A stretch of DNA of 64,000 nucleotides, taken from NCBI RefSeq assembly GCF_902809845.1, contig NZ_CADDWI010000008.1, forward strand, positions 992,001-1,056,000, written 5' to 3'. A model generated the notes under the pieces. It ran no database searches. It was given only the letters and a program-made list of their open reading frames with translations, and had not been told where the DNA came from. Position numbers and translations under genes: made by a program. Shown here in pieces: positions 37,601 to 47,105 of this stretch (its first letter is position 1; each line of letters begins with the position of its first letter). Origin of the DNA: Chelativorans sp. Marseille-P2723 (GTDB lineage: Bacteria; Pseudomonadota; Alphaproteobacteria; Rhizobiales; Rhizobiaceae).

Positions 37601-38253
37601 ATTGGCGAGAGATAGGCATCGACCACCGTGGTGTCGCCGCGCCCCACCAGCTTGATCAGCGGCGATGTTTCATGGCTGGTCGAAATCTGGCTGAAACCGA
37701 GAGCGCGGGCAAGCTCGGCCGCCTTCTTCTCGTGCTCGGGAAAATTCCACGCATGCATGAAGACGACTGCCACCGCTTCCATGCCGTCACGCCTGGCATC
37801 CTGCAGCCCGGCCCGCACCTCATCCAGGTCGAGCGCGGTCTCCACCGTGCCATCCACGCGTACCCGCTCGGGCACCTCGATTACGCGCTCATAAAGCTGC
37901 TCGGGCAGGATGATTTCCTTGGCGAAGATGTCAGGCCTCGCCTGATACGCGATCCTGAGTGCATCGCGGAAACCGCGAGTGATGAGAAGCAGAACACGTT
38001 CGCCGCTGCGTTCCAGAAGTGCATTGGTCGCAACGGTCGTGCCCATCTTGACCTCAGCAACACGATGGGTGGGGATGCTCTTCCCTTTTCCTACCCCAAG
38101 GAGGTCGCGGATCCCTTGAATTCCGGCATCAAGATATGCGCCCGGATTTTCCGACAGAAGCTTCTTCTGGTGCAGGTTTCCGTTGGGATCGCGCCCGATC
38201 ACGTCGGTGAAAGTGCCGCCTCGATCGATCCAGAAATCCCATCTGCCGGACAT
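34621..38253 (-). CDS. 5-oxoprolinase (ATP-hydrolysing), fused HyuA-HyuB type
   Basis: A 1,210-residue fusion of the hydantoinase/oxoprolinase A and B subunits, as in eukaryotic and many bacterial 5-oxoprolinases. The A part (1 to about 690) is an actin-like ATPase: [24 protein letters not shown], and [13 protein letters not shown]. The B part (about 693-1210) begins with [20 protein letters not shown] and has [20 protein letters not shown]. It would open 5-oxoproline to glutamate using ATP, a glutathione-turnover or salvage step. N-methylhydantoinase or acetophenone carboxylase relatives are less likely because those are usually separate subunits. No coupled genes. Confidence 0.9.
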   Translation of the reverse strand: MSGRWDFWIDRGGTFTDVIGRDPNGNLHQKKLLSENPGAYLDAGIQGIRDLLGVGKGKSIPTHRVAEVKMGTTVATNALLERSGERVLLLITRGFRDALRIAYQARPDIFAKEIILPEQLYERVIEVPERVRVDGTVETALDLDEVRAGLQDARRDGMEAVAVVFMHAWNFPEHEKKAAELARALGFSQISTSHETSPLIKLVGRGDTTVVDAYLSPILARYVRLVAGELGIRPESSSTGFPRLKFMMSSGGLTAAHMFRGKDAILSGPAGGVVGMAETARLAGFHKVIGFDMGGTSTDVAHYDGDYERAFDTEVAGVRIRAPMMRIHTVAAGGGSVLHYEDGRQQVGPDSAGADPGPACYRRGGPLAVTDANMMLGKLQPDFFPNIFGPEQNLPLDLDIARKRFTELANQIGDGRSPEAVAEGFITIAVENMANAIKKISVQRGHDVTRYLLNCFGGAGGQHACLVADALGMESVLIHPLSGLLSAYGIGLASVSASRQKALIQPLAQDALPQIETLICELRDEVGRELEVQGVTADAIRWGKRLEIRYEGTDTTLSVPFERSIDEARKAFEAAHQAQFGFIYDDKPIIVEAVNVEGVDAKSAAPEEPPLPLNDNTPEPHVTRRIYCEGEWRDAGVYLRKALVPGARVAGPALIIENNQTIVVEPGWQAEITAHDHVLMRRVEKKQRQAAIGTHADPVMLEVFNNLFMSIAEQMGVTLQNTAYSVNIKERLDFSCAVFDRNGALVANAPHMPVHLGSMDRSVETIIRLNEGDIHPGDVFALNAPYNGGTHLPDITVVTPVFDYGGRQILFWVASRGHHADVGGTAPGSMTPLATTVDEEGVLFDNFRIISRGRFREKELYDLLTDHPYPARNPHQNIADLKAQIAANEKGVAELRKMVAEFGLDVVEAYMNHVQDNAAEAVRGVLERLPDEASCEYHTDTGQVIRVKISVDRQKREAVVDFTGTSPVMKNNFNAPEPVTRAAVLYAFRVMVEGSIPMNAGCLRPIKIIIPEGSMLRPSYPAAVVAGNVETSQHVTNALFAAMGALANSQGTMNNLTFGNDKYQYYETICSGSPAGRMNDGRGFHGTSGVHTHMTNSRLTDPEILELRFPVLLEDFHLREGSGGKGKWNAGDGTQRTIRFLETMQCAILSSHRSIPPRGIEAGGDGEPGRTEVRRKDGQIETLKACDQTAVEAGEAVIVTTPTGGGFGRA

Positions 38254-38420
38254 CTGTTTTCTCCAAGCTTCTTCACTGCCGCAGCCATATACGAAAAGCA
38301 GTGCTTTCCACAGGGCTTAAATATAACGAAGCGTCATCCAATGTGAGGAAACCCCCACAGCGCCCATGCATTACTGCCGCAGCGCTCCCACGGGACGCAA
38401 AGAAAGCAAGGAGTTGTGCG

Positions 38421-38621
38421 ATGAGGAAAATTCTGGCGGGTGTCTTTGCCAGCGCTGCGCTTTTGGGCCTTGCGGCCTGTGGCGACACGGATGACACAAC
38501 AACCCAGGGGATCGAGCCTGGCAACGATCCTGCGGTTCAGCAGCCCACAGACGGCACAACCGATGGTGGGACGACGGATCCTGGCACCGGTGGTGCCGGC
38601 GGAACAACCCCGGCTCAGTAA
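38421..38621 (+). CDS. Small lipoprotein with Thr/Gly-rich tail
   Basis: A 66-residue lipoprotein. The signal (KILAGVFASAALLG) ends in lipobox LAAC with the acylated Cys near residue 20. The mature tail is Asp/Thr then Gly/Thr/Pro rich (PTDGTTDGGTTDPGTGG) and ends PAQ, with no domain. AAGGAG at 38408-38413 supports the ATG at 38421. Such short low-complexity lipoproteins are frequent in this group; the role is unknown. Confidence 0.75.
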   Translation: MRKILAGVFASAALLGLAACGDTDDTTTQGIEPGNDPAVQQPTDGTTDGGTTDPGTGGAGGTTPAQ

Positions 38622-38705
38622 GCGAGGATACTCAGAAGTACTTGACGCTCCGCCCATCCTCCCAGGCGGTAGGGCACGCATATGTGACCTGCGCGTTGAG
38701 TGATG

Positions 38706-38727
38706 AAAGGCCGGGAAACCGGCCTTT
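38706..38727 (+). terminator. Rho-independent terminator after the small lipoprotein gene
   Basis: AAAGGCCGG and CCGGCCTTT form a nine-pair stem with a GAAA loop, followed by CTTCTT. It lies 84 bases past the lipoprotein stop. Confidence 0.75.
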
Positions 38728-38834
38728 CTTCTTATGCTGAGACCGCTTGCTGCCCTTCCCGGAGCGGGCAATGCTTGCCTTAAAGGCGCTGACTGGGCTC
38801 GAATTTGCCATCAAAGCGCTTTAGGGATGGAGGA

Positions 38835-39548
38835 ATGACACTGCTTGTACGCATATCCGGCTTTCTGGCGCGCGCCTCCGACGGCGTGCTGTCTGCGCTC
38901 GTGCAAACGGTCCGCACGACCTTCAAGGGCGATCCGCAGCTACGGCGCCGCGTCGCCTTTTCCGTTGCCCTCATTGCCCTTTCCGCCAAGATGGCGAAAG
39001 CCGACGGGGTCGTCTCGCTGGAAGAGGTGCGCGCCTTTCACGAGATTTTTTCCGTTCCGCGCAGCGAGATGCGCAATGTTCTGCGCCTCTATGGGCTTGC
39101 CAAGAAGGATGTGGCCGGCTTCGAAGCCTATGCCCGGCAGATGGCAGGGCTGTGCGGCTCCGGCAAGGCGGACTGCCCGATGCTGGAGGACATTCTGGAC
39201 GGTCTTTTCCATATCGCCAAGGCGGACGGCGTCGTGCATGAGCGCGAGGAAGCCTTTCTTGCGCGGGTTGCCGAGATCTTCGAGATCAGCAAGGCGCATT
39301 ACGAGCACATTCGCGCACGTCATATGTGGCCGCACCGGGGAAGCAATCCTTACGCGCTCCTCGGCGTCCCTCATGGCGCGCCTTTTTTGGAGGTCAGGCG
39401 GCGCTATCTCGCTCTTGCGGCGGAAAATCACCCGGATCGGCTTCTAGCGCGGGGCGTTCCGGAGGAGTTTCTCGCCCTGGCCAATGCGCGGATGGCAGCG
39501 TTAAACGCCGCATATGAGGAAATCGAGCGAAGCCGGCAGCCGGCATGA
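38835..39548 (+). CDS. TerB-DnaJ protein, DjlA-like co-chaperone
   Basis: A 237-residue protein with a TerB-like helical domain (about 40-160: IALSAKMAKADGVVSLEEV and the repeat HIAKADGVVHEREEAF) followed by a C-terminal J domain (about 170-237: NPYALLGVPHGAPFLEVRRRYLALAAENHPD) with the HPD motif needed to stimulate DnaK. This is the DjlA arrangement, but I see no clear N-terminal membrane anchor as in E. coli DjlA. GGAGG precedes the ATG at 38835. Its stop overlaps the start of the amidase gene (ATGA), so the two are coupled. Confidence 0.87.
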   Translation: MTLLVRISGFLARASDGVLSALVQTVRTTFKGDPQLRRRVAFSVALIALSAKMAKADGVVSLEEVRAFHEIFSVPRSEMRNVLRLYGLAKKDVAGFEAYARQMAGLCGSGKADCPMLEDILDGLFHIAKADGVVHEREEAFLARVAEIFEISKAHYEHIRARHMWPHRGSNPYALLGVPHGAPFLEVRRRYLALAAENHPDRLLARGVPEEFLALANARMAALNAAYEEIERSRQPA

Positions 39549-40300
39549 ACGGGTTTTTTCCCGACCATCTCGCCGCGCATTTGCGTCCTTCGCCCAATTT
39601 CGGCCCTCGACGCCGCGGCATGGAGCCTGACGCCGTGATCCTGCACTATACCGGAATGGAAACGGGCCAGGCCGCAGAGGACAGATTGTGCGATTCGGCC
39701 AGCGGAGTGTCGGCCCATTATCTCGTTCATGAAGACGGGCGCATCGTACAGATGGTCCAGGAGGCGCAGCGCGCCTGGCATGCGGGAGCAGGCTCCTGGC
39801 AGGGGCTCGATGACGTCAACTCCTTTTCCATAGGGATCGAGATTGTCAATCCGGGCCATTCCAATGGCTATCCCGATTTTCCTGCCTCCCAGATAAAGGC
39901 TGTTATTGCACTTTGCCGTGATATCTGCCGGCGGCACTCGATCACGCCGCAAAGGGTGCTTGCCCATTCGGATGTGGCACCCGGTCGCAAGATCGATCCA
40001 GGGGAGAAGTTCCCCTGGGCCATGCTCGCCAAGGAGGGGGTAGGTTATCATGTTGACCCTGCGCCCATCGTGCCCGGGCGGTCGCTTTGCCGCGGAATGC
40101 AGGGACCGATGGTGCAGGAATTGCAAACGATGCTGCATGATTATGGCTATGGCATTGAAAAAACCGGGATTTTCGACCAAAAGACAAAGGATGTCGTTGC
40201 GGCCTTTCAGCGGCATTTCCGGCAGGAGAAGGTGGATGGTGTTGCCGATCCGTCCACGCGGGAGACGCTCCGCCGTCTGATTATCGCAGTGATTCGATAG
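39545..40300 (+). CDS. N-acetylmuramoyl-L-alanine amidase with peptidoglycan-binding domain (AmpD-like)
   Basis: A 251-residue Amidase_2 enzyme. The zinc ligands are in ILHYTGME (His near residue 36), DDVNSFSIGIEIVNPG, and LAHSDVAPGRKIDPG (late His and Asp). A peptidoglycan_binding_1 domain (about 180-250) has GPMVQELQTMLHDYGYGI and VVAAFQRHFR. There is no signal peptide, so it most likely works in the cytosol on recycled anhydromuropeptides, as AmpD does. It is joined to the DjlA-like gene by a four-base overlap. Confidence 0.9.
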   Translation: MNGFFPDHLAAHLRPSPNFGPRRRGMEPDAVILHYTGMETGQAAEDRLCDSASGVSAHYLVHEDGRIVQMVQEAQRAWHAGAGSWQGLDDVNSFSIGIEIVNPGHSNGYPDFPASQIKAVIALCRDICRRHSITPQRVLAHSDVAPGRKIDPGEKFPWAMLAKEGVGYHVDPAPIVPGRSLCRGMQGPMVQELQTMLHDYGYGIEKTGIFDQKTKDVVAAFQRHFRQEKVDGVADPSTRETLRRLIIAVIR

Positions 40301-40490
40301 TCGGCTGTCAAGTCTATTGGAGGCGTTTATTTCGCCTTGTCACTCTTCTTGAACAGAAAAGCCCTTTTTGCTTCATCATTGCCTGTAAAAGCCTTCACCA
40401 GACGAAGGCAGGTGCTCCTTGAGCCATGTCTTGAAAAACATGAAACCAAAAAAGCCGCACATCTTCGTGGGTTAGAATCCAAGACGGGTA

Positions 40491-41090
40491 ATGATGAAAA
40501 TTCGCGTGATATTCGCGACAGCGCTGGCTGTCGCGTCGATGACTGCTTGCGCCTTCGCGCAGAGCATTCCTCACCATCCGGAAATATCCGGCTCTGCGAA
40601 GGCAGCACCGCAGTCAGGAGTGCAGACCGTGAACGCCGAGCGTGCTGCTGCCATTGGCATCCTTTCCAAGGCGCGCGCGGCCAGGCAGCAGCCACAGGTG
40701 GAGGAAGAGGTTCATGGACCGCCCTTCAATTCCATTATTACGCACTATGCCAAGCTCTATGGTGTTCCCGTGGAGCTCGCCCACGCGGTAATCCAGGTCG
40801 AGAGCAACTACCGGCCCACTGCGCGGGGGCGCGCAGGCGAGATCGGCCTAATGCAAATCAAGCATTCTACGGCGCGGATGATGGGTTATACAGGCCCTGC
40901 AAAGGACCTTTATCATCCAGAGAACAACATCAAATACGGGATGAAGTATCTGGGCGAAGCTTTCCGTCTGGGTGGGGGCAGCACTTGCGGGGCGATCCTG
41001 AAGTACAATGCCGGCCACCATGCGAAGCGCATGAACAAGATCTCGTCAGCATATTGCGATAAGGTGAAGCGCATTTTGCGGAAGGGATAG
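40491..41090 (+). CDS. Lytic transglycosylase, SLT domain
   Basis: A 199-residue exported protein. A signal peptide (about 1-23, ending ACAFAQ) and a linker of about 60 residues lead to a GH23 SLT domain (about 80-190): ITHYAKLYGVPVELAHAVIQVESNYRPTA with the catalytic Glu in QVES, GLMQIKHSTARMMG, NIKYGMKYL, and LKYNAGHH. It would cut glycan strands and leave 1,6-anhydro-muramic ends, substrates for the amidase just upstream. The usual late tyrosine region reads ISSAYCDKV. Confidence 0.9.
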   Translation: MMKIRVIFATALAVASMTACAFAQSIPHHPEISGSAKAAPQSGVQTVNAERAAAIGILSKARAARQQPQVEEEVHGPPFNSIITHYAKLYGVPVELAHAVIQVESNYRPTARGRAGEIGLMQIKHSTARMMGYTGPAKDLYHPENNIKYGMKYLGEAFRLGGGSTCGAILKYNAGHHAKRMNKISSAYCDKVKRILRKG

Positions 41091-41102
41091 GGCGGCAAGC
41101 CA

Positions 41103-41132
41103 TTGCGTTTTGGTTCGTGAATCCCTTTATAC
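41103..41132 (+). promoter_or_regulatory. Promoter of the RNase P RNA gene
   Basis: TTGCGT (41103-41108) and TTATAC (41127-41132) are spaced by 18 bases. A start about seven bases later falls at 41139, matching the 5' end of the RNA as judged by its terminal helix. Confidence 0.5.
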
Positions 41133-41135
41133 GAG

Positions 41136-41610
41136 GGGCCAGCCGGTCGGACGGCCGCTCTCGGGCAATTCGGCCTTGGTTTAGTATCGAGTATCGCCAA
41201 GGCCGGATGCCCGTGGAGAGGAAAGTCCGGGCTCCGCGGAAAAACGGTGCCGGGTAACGCCCGGCGGGGGCGACCCCAGGGAAAGTGCCACAGAAAGCAG
41301 ACCGCCCCGCCTGTTATTCGGCTCTCTGCCCATGGCGGGCAATGAGCCGAGATATTAGCGGGGCAAGGGTGAAAGGGTGGGGTAAGAGCCCACCGCGCTT
41401 CCTGGTAACAGGGGCGGCACGGCAAACCCCACCGGGAGCAAGACCGAATAGGAGCGGCAAGAAGGCCAGCCTTCAGGGCTTTTCCGGCCCGCCGCTCGGG
41501 TAGGTTGCACGAGGCCGATGGTAACATCGGTCCCAGATGAATGGTCGTCACGCCGCGGACCTTTAGCGTCGCGGCCATACAGAACCCGGCTTACAGACCG
41601 GCTGGCACTT
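41136..41610 (+). ncRNA. rnpB: RNase P RNA (type A)
   Basis: The catalytic RNA that trims the 5' ends of pre-tRNAs. The 5' strand GCCAGCCGGTC (from 41138) pairs with the 3' strand GACCGGCTGGC (41596-41606), closing helix P1/P2. Conserved core blocks appear in order: GAGGAAAGTCCGGGCTCC, CACAGAAA, GGGTGAAAGGGTGGGGTAAGAGCCCACCG split over the core, GGTAACAGGGGCGGCACGGC, and CGGCTTACAG near the end. Length of about 470 bases is at the high end for type A, as in alphaproteobacteria. A T run follows. The ends are estimated from the pairing. Confidence 0.95.
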
Positions 41611-41808
41611 TTCCGCTTTGCAGCTTTTTCTTGTCGAATGTCACTCAGCGGATGCGGCCGCACCTGCCATGCCCTACGGCTCGGTACGACCGGCGGAGCC
41701 GCGGACGTCGCCCTCCGCTCTTGCGCCCTATTTCTTGGGCATGGCGTGAACTTTTCCGAATTCAAAGCGAGGAGAAGCCGCCTGCGTGCAGCGTTGGTGT
41801 GCCCAATT

Positions 41809-41842
41809 CCCATTGACCCCCATATAGCCCCATGCTATCCCA
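41809..41842. promoter_or_regulatory. Candidate MraZ boxes: four CCCA units at 10-bp period
   Basis: CCCA occurs at 41809, 41819, 41829 and 41839, exactly ten bases apart; on the minus strand these are four TGGG units. E. coli MraZ binds direct TGGGN repeats separated by five bases, also a 10-base period. The array lies 173 bases before the mraZ start, in a 404-base region (41611-42014) otherwise free of recognisable genes. The orientation is opposite to that described for E. coli, so MraZ binding is an inference from spacing and position. Confidence 0.65.
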
Positions 41843-42014
41843 TGCATCGTTAATCGAATAAGGATTGTGGCTTGGGGCGGTCCGCGTCACCGTTTGCGAA
41901 CGCAAGGCATGAAGGTGCTCTGCGCATGCGATGCGAGCTGATGTCGAGGAGCCGCTTTTCACGCGGTTTTGGAGCTTTAGAGGGGCTTGGCGCCGTTGAC
42001 CGCCGCTGCAAGTG

Positions 42015-42482
42015 ATGGATCGATTCTTATCCAGTGCGATCAACAGGATCGATGCCAAGGGGCGGGTTTCCGTGCCGGCCCATTTTCGCGCCGTGGTGCA
42101 GCGAAGGGGCTTTGTCGATCTTTACGCGTTGCGGGCGCTGGATGTTCCCGCGATGGACGTTGGAGGGCCGGATTTGCTCGACCGCTACGAACAGCGCATC
42201 GCGCTCGAAGATCCATTTCTGCAGACGGCGGACGATATGTCCTTTTTCGTCCATGGAGATGGCAGCTTCCTGAAGCTGGACCAGGACGGCCGCATTACCG
42301 TCTCCGATTTCATTCGCGAGCATACCGGGATCGTCTCGGACGTCGCGTTTGTGGGGAGGGGCTTGTTCTTCCAGATGTGGGAGCCGGAGCGTTTGAAGGC
42401 TTATGGCGCGGAAGTGCGTGCACGGCTCCTGAAATTGCGGCAGCAGGCTTCGCAGGGCCAGCCTGCCGCGCGTGCAGAATGA
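42015..42482 (+). CDS. mraZ: Transcriptional regulator MraZ
   Basis: A 155-residue MraZ with two AbrB-like repeats. The first has [19 protein letters not shown] and the second [19 protein letters not shown], each with the DxxGR signature. It forms a ring and represses its own division/wall cluster. It is the first gene of the dcw cluster here. The ATG at 42015 is chosen over the GTG just before it. No strong Shine-Dalgarno is visible. Its stop overlaps the rsmH start. Confidence 0.93.
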   Translation: MDRFLSSAINRIDAKGRVSVPAHFRAVVQRRGFVDLYALRALDVPAMDVGGPDLLDRYEQRIALEDPFLQTADDMSFFVHGDGSFLKLDQDGRITVSDFIREHTGIVSDVAFVGRGLFFQMWEPERLKAYGAEVRARLLKLRQQASQGQPAARAE

Positions 42483-43501
42483 TGGCGGGCTCCGGCGGCA
42501 TCAGTGCGGCCGGTGGCGGACCGGCCCGCCACGTCCCCGTGCTCCTTGATGCCGTAATCGCCGCGCTCGATCCGTCGGGAAAGCGCGTCATTGACGGCAC
42601 TTTCGGCGCAGGCGGCTATACCCGGGCGCTTCTCGAGGGCGGCGCGGATGTCATTGCGATCGATCGCGATCCGGATGCGATAGCCGCAGGCGCCAGCCTC
42701 GTTAGGCGTTTTGGTAGCCGGTTGAGGCTTGAGCTTGGCCGGTTCTCCGACATGGAGCGCATTGCGGGTGAAACCGTGGATGGCGTTGTGCTGGATATCG
42801 GGGTTTCCTCCATGCAGCTCGATGAGGCCGGACGGGGATTCTCCTTCCGCAAGGATGGGCCGCTTGATATGCGCATGGGTCGAGAAGGCATGACGGCTGC
42901 CGATGTGGTCAACCGCTTCAAGGCCAGCGAGCTTACGCGCATTTTCGGACTGTTGGGCGAGGAGCGTCACGCAGGGAGGATTGCTCGAGCAATCGAGAAA
43001 AGGCGCGCGGAAAAGCCTTTCAGCACCACTGCTGACCTTGCTGCTCTTGTGGAGCAGGTGATCGGCTCCCGACCGAAGGATCCGATCCACCCGGCGACGC
43101 GGGTCTTTCAGGCGCTGCGCATCTTCGTCAATGACGAACTGGGCGAACTCGCTCGGGCGCTGTTCGCCGCGGAGCGGATCCTCAATACTGGCGGCGTGCT
43201 CGCCGTCGTCACCTTCCATTCTCTCGAAGACCGCATCGTAAAGCGCTTTCTCGCTGCCCGTTCAGGGCGCGTGGCGCGCTCGCGCCATTTGCCTGAAATG
43301 GCGCAGGATACTCCCACCTTCGAAAAACCCATGAAGCCGATCGAGCCGGGCGATGCCGAGATAGCCGCAAATCCGCGCGCTCGCTCGGCTCGTTTGCGGG
43401 CGGCAAGGCGCACAACGGCAGCCGCGGGAGCGGAAGATTTCAGGATGCTGGGGGTTCCAGCTCTGTTCGTAACCGAGCAGCTCGGCCGGAAAGGGGGTTG
43501 A
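42479..43501 (+). CDS. rsmH: 16S rRNA (cytosine(1402)-N(4))-methyltransferase
   Basis: A 340-residue RsmH (MraW). It has [13 protein letters not shown], the SAM-binding [56 protein letters not shown], and [13 protein letters not shown], all diagnostic. It methylates C1402 of 16S rRNA at the P site. The ATG pair at 42479/42482 overlaps the mraZ stop. Confidence 0.95.
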   Translation: MMAGSGGISAAGGGPARHVPVLLDAVIAALDPSGKRVIDGTFGAGGYTRALLEGGADVIAIDRDPDAIAAGASLVRRFGSRLRLELGRFSDMERIAGETVDGVVLDIGVSSMQLDEAGRGFSFRKDGPLDMRMGREGMTAADVVNRFKASELTRIFGLLGEERHAGRIARAIEKRRAEKPFSTTADLAALVEQVIGSRPKDPIHPATRVFQALRIFVNDELGELARALFAAERILNTGGVLAVVTFHSLEDRIVKRFLAARSGRVARSRHLPEMAQDTPTFEKPMKPIEPGDAEIAANPRARSARLRAARRTTAAAGAEDFRMLGVPALFVTEQLGRKGG

Positions 43502-43506
43502 GAACC

Positions 43507-43884
43507 ATGTTTCGCACCAGTGACATTGTTCTGATCGCGGTCATGCTTTCAGCGGCCGCCTTCACCTACAAGACAAAGCATGACGCTCAGGCGATGATGA
43601 ACCGCGTCGAGGCGCTTGCCACCCAGATTCAGATCGAGAAGGACCGGATCGATGTGCTGAAGGCTGACTGGAGCCTTCTTACCCAGCCCGCGCGGCTCCA
43701 GAAGCTCGCCGAAACCTATGAGGGCGAACTGGGCCTGAAGCCTGTCGAGCCACAGCAGATAACCGGGCAAGCTGCCCTCGGAGGAATCCCAATGCGCCCG
43801 CCGACGCTTGAATCCCTGATCGTCGAGAGTGCAAAGGAGCTGATTGTGCCTGATCCGCTTATGACGGGAGGGGTGGGACGATGA
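43507..43884 (+). CDS. ftsL: Cell division protein FtsL
   Basis: A 125-residue bitopic protein. A short N-terminus precedes one membrane helix (about 6-21, IVLIAVMLSAAAFTY), then a coiled-coil stretch (about 25-80) with QIQIEKDRIDVLKADWSLL and TQPARLQKLAE, the FtsL pattern. It links FtsQ/FtsB to the FtsW-FtsI synthase. The ATG at 43507 is preferred to a TTG at 43498 that overlaps the rsmH stop. It overlaps ftsI by four bases. Confidence 0.88.
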   Translation: MFRTSDIVLIAVMLSAAAFTYKTKHDAQAMMNRVEALATQIQIEKDRIDVLKADWSLLTQPARLQKLAETYEGELGLKPVEPQQITGQAALGGIPMRPPTLESLIVESAKELIVPDPLMTGGVGR

Positions 43885-45605
43885 GGATTCCGGGTCTGGG
43901 ACGCCTGTCGCGTTCATCTCGTCAAGGAGAGAAGCCAGGCAGAACGATTGTGATCAATGGCCGGCGGAAAGCTTCCGGCGTGCGTGCGCAAAGCCGCGTG
44001 CTGATGGCCATGGGCGTTCTCTTTGCCATTTATGCCGCTCTTGGCGTGCGCCTCGTCCATCTTGGAATGGTGGACCGGGAGCAGGTGAATCTTCCCCAAA
44101 GCCGCCCCACCGCTTCGCGGCCGGATCTTATCGACCGCAATGGCGAGGTGCTGGCAACCGATATCAAGACCGCCTCACTTTTTGCGGAGCCGCGCCATAT
44201 CGTCGACATCGATGAAGCGATTGAGAAGCTGCGGCGCGTATTGCCTGACCTCGACTATGAGCAAACATACCGCCGCCTGGACAGCGATGCCGGCTTCGTC
44301 TGGCTGAGAAGGCAGCTTTCACCGCGCCAGCAGGCGGAAATTCTTGCGCTGGGTATTCCTGGTCTCGGTTTCCGTACGGAGAAACGCAGGTTCTATCCCG
44401 GTGGTCCGGTTGCTTCGCATATTCTGGGTCTCGTCAATGTGGATAATAAGGGCATCGCGGGCATCGAGAAATTTGTCGACGATCAGGGCTTGGCAGACCT
44501 ACAGGCTTTGGGGCTTGCAGGACCGGATACGCTTGAGCCGTTCTCCCTGTCGATCGACATGCGGGTGCAGCACGTGCTTCGTGATGAACTCATGCGTGCC
44601 ATGGAGCGCTACGACGCCATCGCCGGTGGCGGAATTATTCTCCATGCGCGCACGGGCGAAGTCCTGGCCATGGTCTCGTTGCCCGACTATGACCCCAACA
44701 ATCCATACAATGCCCTGGAAAAGGATCGGCTCAACCGCATGACAGCGGGGGTGTTCGAAATGGGGTCGACCTTCAAGCTCTTCACCACCGCCATGGCACT
44801 CGATTCAGGAAAGGTGAGCATCAACGACAGTTTCGATGCGACGCGGCCCTTAAGGATTGGCCGGCACACCATCCGCGATTTTCATGGCAAGGGGCGTGTG
44901 CTCACCGTACCCGAGGTCTTCATCTACTCCTCTAATATTGGAACCGCCAAGATGGCGGATGTGGTGGGCATAGAAGGGCATCGCGAGTTTCTGAAACGGG
45001 TTGGGCTTCTCGACCGGATCAGCACTGAATTGCCGGAGATCGCGACACCGACGGAGCCTGCGATCTGGAAGAAGATCAATTCGGTAACGATTTCCTTCGG
45101 CCACGGTGTTGCCACCACCCCGCTTCAGACGGCGGCTGCGTCCGCGGCGATGCTGAACGGCGGAAAGTTCATCCCTCCTACTTTTCTCCCGCGCACCGAA
45201 GAGGAGGCGAATAGGCTCGCAAAACAGGTCATCTCGGAAAAGACAAGCCGCGAGATGCGCTATCTCTTCCGCTACAATACCGAGAAGGGCTCGGGCCGTC
45301 GCGCTGAAGTTCAAGGCTACCATGTGGGTACAAAGACGGGGACTGCGGAGAAGGTGGTCAATGGCCGTTATTCTAACGACACTCGTTTTAACACCTTCAT
45401 TGCTGGTTTTCCTGCAACCGATCCCGACTATGTTGTATTCGTGGTATTGGACGAACCGAAGCCGGAGCAGCCCGGCATGTCTGCAACCTCTGGCCTGACG
45501 AACGCCCCGCTTGCCGGAAATATCATCCGCCGTTCAGCGCCACTACTTGGCGTGGAGCCGGATTTCGGCCATGAGGGTGAGGCCCTGCTGGTCTCCTATC
45601 AGTGA
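43881..45605 (+). CDS. ftsI: Peptidoglycan transpeptidase FtsI (PBP3)
   Basis: A 574-residue class B penicillin-binding protein. One N-terminal membrane helix (about 38-58) is followed by the pedestal domain (with RPDLIDRNGEVLATD) and the transpeptidase domain. The active serine is in MGSTFKLF (about 296), the SxN motif in YSSNIG, and KTG in GTKTGTAEKV (about 484). It cross-links septal peptidoglycan with FtsW. It overlaps ftsL by four bases; murE starts 43 bases after it. Confidence 0.95.
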   Translation: MRIPGLGRLSRSSRQGEKPGRTIVINGRRKASGVRAQSRVLMAMGVLFAIYAALGVRLVHLGMVDREQVNLPQSRPTASRPDLIDRNGEVLATDIKTASLFAEPRHIVDIDEAIEKLRRVLPDLDYEQTYRRLDSDAGFVWLRRQLSPRQQAEILALGIPGLGFRTEKRRFYPGGPVASHILGLVNVDNKGIAGIEKFVDDQGLADLQALGLAGPDTLEPFSLSIDMRVQHVLRDELMRAMERYDAIAGGGIILHARTGEVLAMVSLPDYDPNNPYNALEKDRLNRMTAGVFEMGSTFKLFTTAMALDSGKVSINDSFDATRPLRIGRHTIRDFHGKGRVLTVPEVFIYSSNIGTAKMADVVGIEGHREFLKRVGLLDRISTELPEIATPTEPAIWKKINSVTISFGHGVATTPLQTAAASAAMLNGGKFIPPTFLPRTEEEANRLAKQVISEKTSREMRYLFRYNTEKGSGRRAEVQGYHVGTKTGTAEKVVNGRYSNDTRFNTFIAGFPATDPDYVVFVVLDEPKPEQPGMSATSGLTNAPLAGNIIRRSAPLLGVEPDFGHEGEALLVSYQ

Positions 45606-45648
45606 TTCCCTTGAGAGCGGCGGGAGGGCCTGAAAAGATTATTGAGAA

Positions 45649-47103
45649 ATGATGAAGCTGGATGAACTTGCCGACATCTTGCCACATGATGAGCCAATAG
45701 AAGGCGGCATGAAATTCTCCGGCCTCTCATCCGACTCCCGAAAGGTTAATTCGGGAGATCTCTTTTTTGCGCTACAGGGCAGCAAGGCTGATGGTGCAGC
45801 TTTCGCGGCTGAAGCGGCGCGCAAGGGCGCAGTTGCTGTTGTCGCGATGCCCGGAACGGTAAGCGGCATCAGCATTCCAGTCATGGAGGTGGAGGATCCG
45901 CGCCGTGCACTCGCGCTCACCGCAGCGCGCTTTTACGGGGCGCAGCCGGAAACCATGGTGGCAGTCACAGGCACGGCCGGAAAGACCTCGGTTGCCTCCT
46001 TCACACGTCAGATATGGGAGCAGGCGCATCTGCCGGCGGCTTCCATCGGCACCACCGGCGTGGTTGCGCCTGGCCGTGACGATTATGGCGAACTGACGAC
46101 GCCGGACCCGATTAGCCTGCATCGGCTGCTCAAGGAACTGTCAGAGAGCGGCGTCACGCATGGCGCCATGGAAGCGTCGAGCCATGGGCTCGCTCAACGG
46201 CGCTTGGACGGCGTGAGATTGTCTGCCGGCGCTTTTACCAATCTAGGCCGCGATCACATGGATTATCATCCGTCGATCGAGCACTATCACCAATCCAAGA
46301 TGCGCCTCTTCGACACATTGCTGCCGAAGGGCGCGCCTGCTGTCATCTTCGCGGACGACGCCTGGGCGGAGCCAACCCAAAAAATGGCTCGCGAGGCTGG
46401 CCTGAAAATCTATACGGTTGGCCGCAATGGCACTTTTCTAACCCTGAAGCGCGACGAGCACGAGCGTCATCGGCAGCGGGCAGAAATCGAGCACGAAGGC
46501 ACGATCTACGAAATCGTTCTGCCTCTGGCGGGCGAATTTCAGATTGCCAACGCGCTCGTGGCTGCTGGCTTGGCGATCGTCACCGGGCTTGCCCCGGGCG
46601 ATGCCCTTTTGGCGCTGGAGAATCTCAAAGGTGCTTCGGGGCGCCTGGAGCTGACCGGAACAACGCCGGATGGCGCCCAGATCTACGTGGATTACGCGCA
46701 CAAGCCGGAGGCGCTGGAAAACGTGCTTGCTGCCGTTCGCCCCTTCACGACCGGCCGCGTCATTGTCGTCTTCGGCTGCGGTGGTGACCGCGATCCTGGC
46801 AAGCGGCCCATCATGGGCGCCATCGCCAACAGGCTCGCAGATATCGTCATTGTAACCGATGACAATCCACGCTCGGAAGAACCCGCTTCAATCCGCCGCG
46901 CGATACTCGATGCCGCGCCCGGAGCGCGGGAGATTGGCGACAGGCGAGAGGCCATCCGCGCCGCGATCGCCATGTTGCAAACGGGCGATACGCTGATCGT
47001 GGCCGGAAAGGGGCATGAGATAGGGCAGGAAGTCGCGGGGGTGAAGACGCCGTTCTCCGATCATGAGGAAGTGCGCCTGGCCCTTGAGGAGATGGGCGCT
47101 TGA
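45649..47103 (+). CDS. murE: UDP-MurNAc-L-Ala-D-Glu:meso-diaminopimelate ligase
   Basis: A 484-residue Mur ligase. The ATP loop is [13 protein letters not shown] (about 105-117), and the third-residue selectivity motif DDNPRSEEP (about 403) is the DNPR form that specifies meso-diaminopimelate. KGHEIGQEV near the end is typical. It adds meso-DAP to the stem dipeptide in the cytosol, so the wall here is of the usual DAP type. Confidence 0.95.
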   Translation: MMKLDELADILPHDEPIEGGMKFSGLSSDSRKVNSGDLFFALQGSKADGAAFAAEAARKGAVAVVAMPGTVSGISIPVMEVEDPRRALALTAARFYGAQPETMVAVTGTAGKTSVASFTRQIWEQAHLPAASIGTTGVVAPGRDDYGELTTPDPISLHRLLKELSESGVTHGAMEASSHGLAQRRLDGVRLSAGAFTNLGRDHMDYHPSIEHYHQSKMRLFDTLLPKGAPAVIFADDAWAEPTQKMAREAGLKIYTVGRNGTFLTLKRDEHERHRQRAEIEHEGTIYEIVLPLAGEFQIANALVAAGLAIVTGLAPGDALLALENLKGASGRLELTGTTPDGAQIYVDYAHKPEALENVLAAVRPFTTGRVIVVFGCGGDRDPGKRPIMGAIANRLADIVIVTDDNPRSEEPASIRRAILDAAPGAREIGDRREAIRAAIAMLQTGDTLIVAGKGHEIGQEVAGVKTPFSDHEEVRLALEEMGA

Positions 47104-47105
47104 CG

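Noticed and set aside
38632-38814. 60-codon minus-strand frame ending DGRSVKYF
   Set aside because: The tail looks faintly protein-like, but the frame reads through the terminator hairpin at 38706-38727 and has no convincing ribosome site.
40375-40480. 28-codon minus-strand frame starting MCGFFGFMFF
   Set aside because: Unlike the ORF opposite metF, it has no Shine-Dalgarno sequence or terminator of its own.
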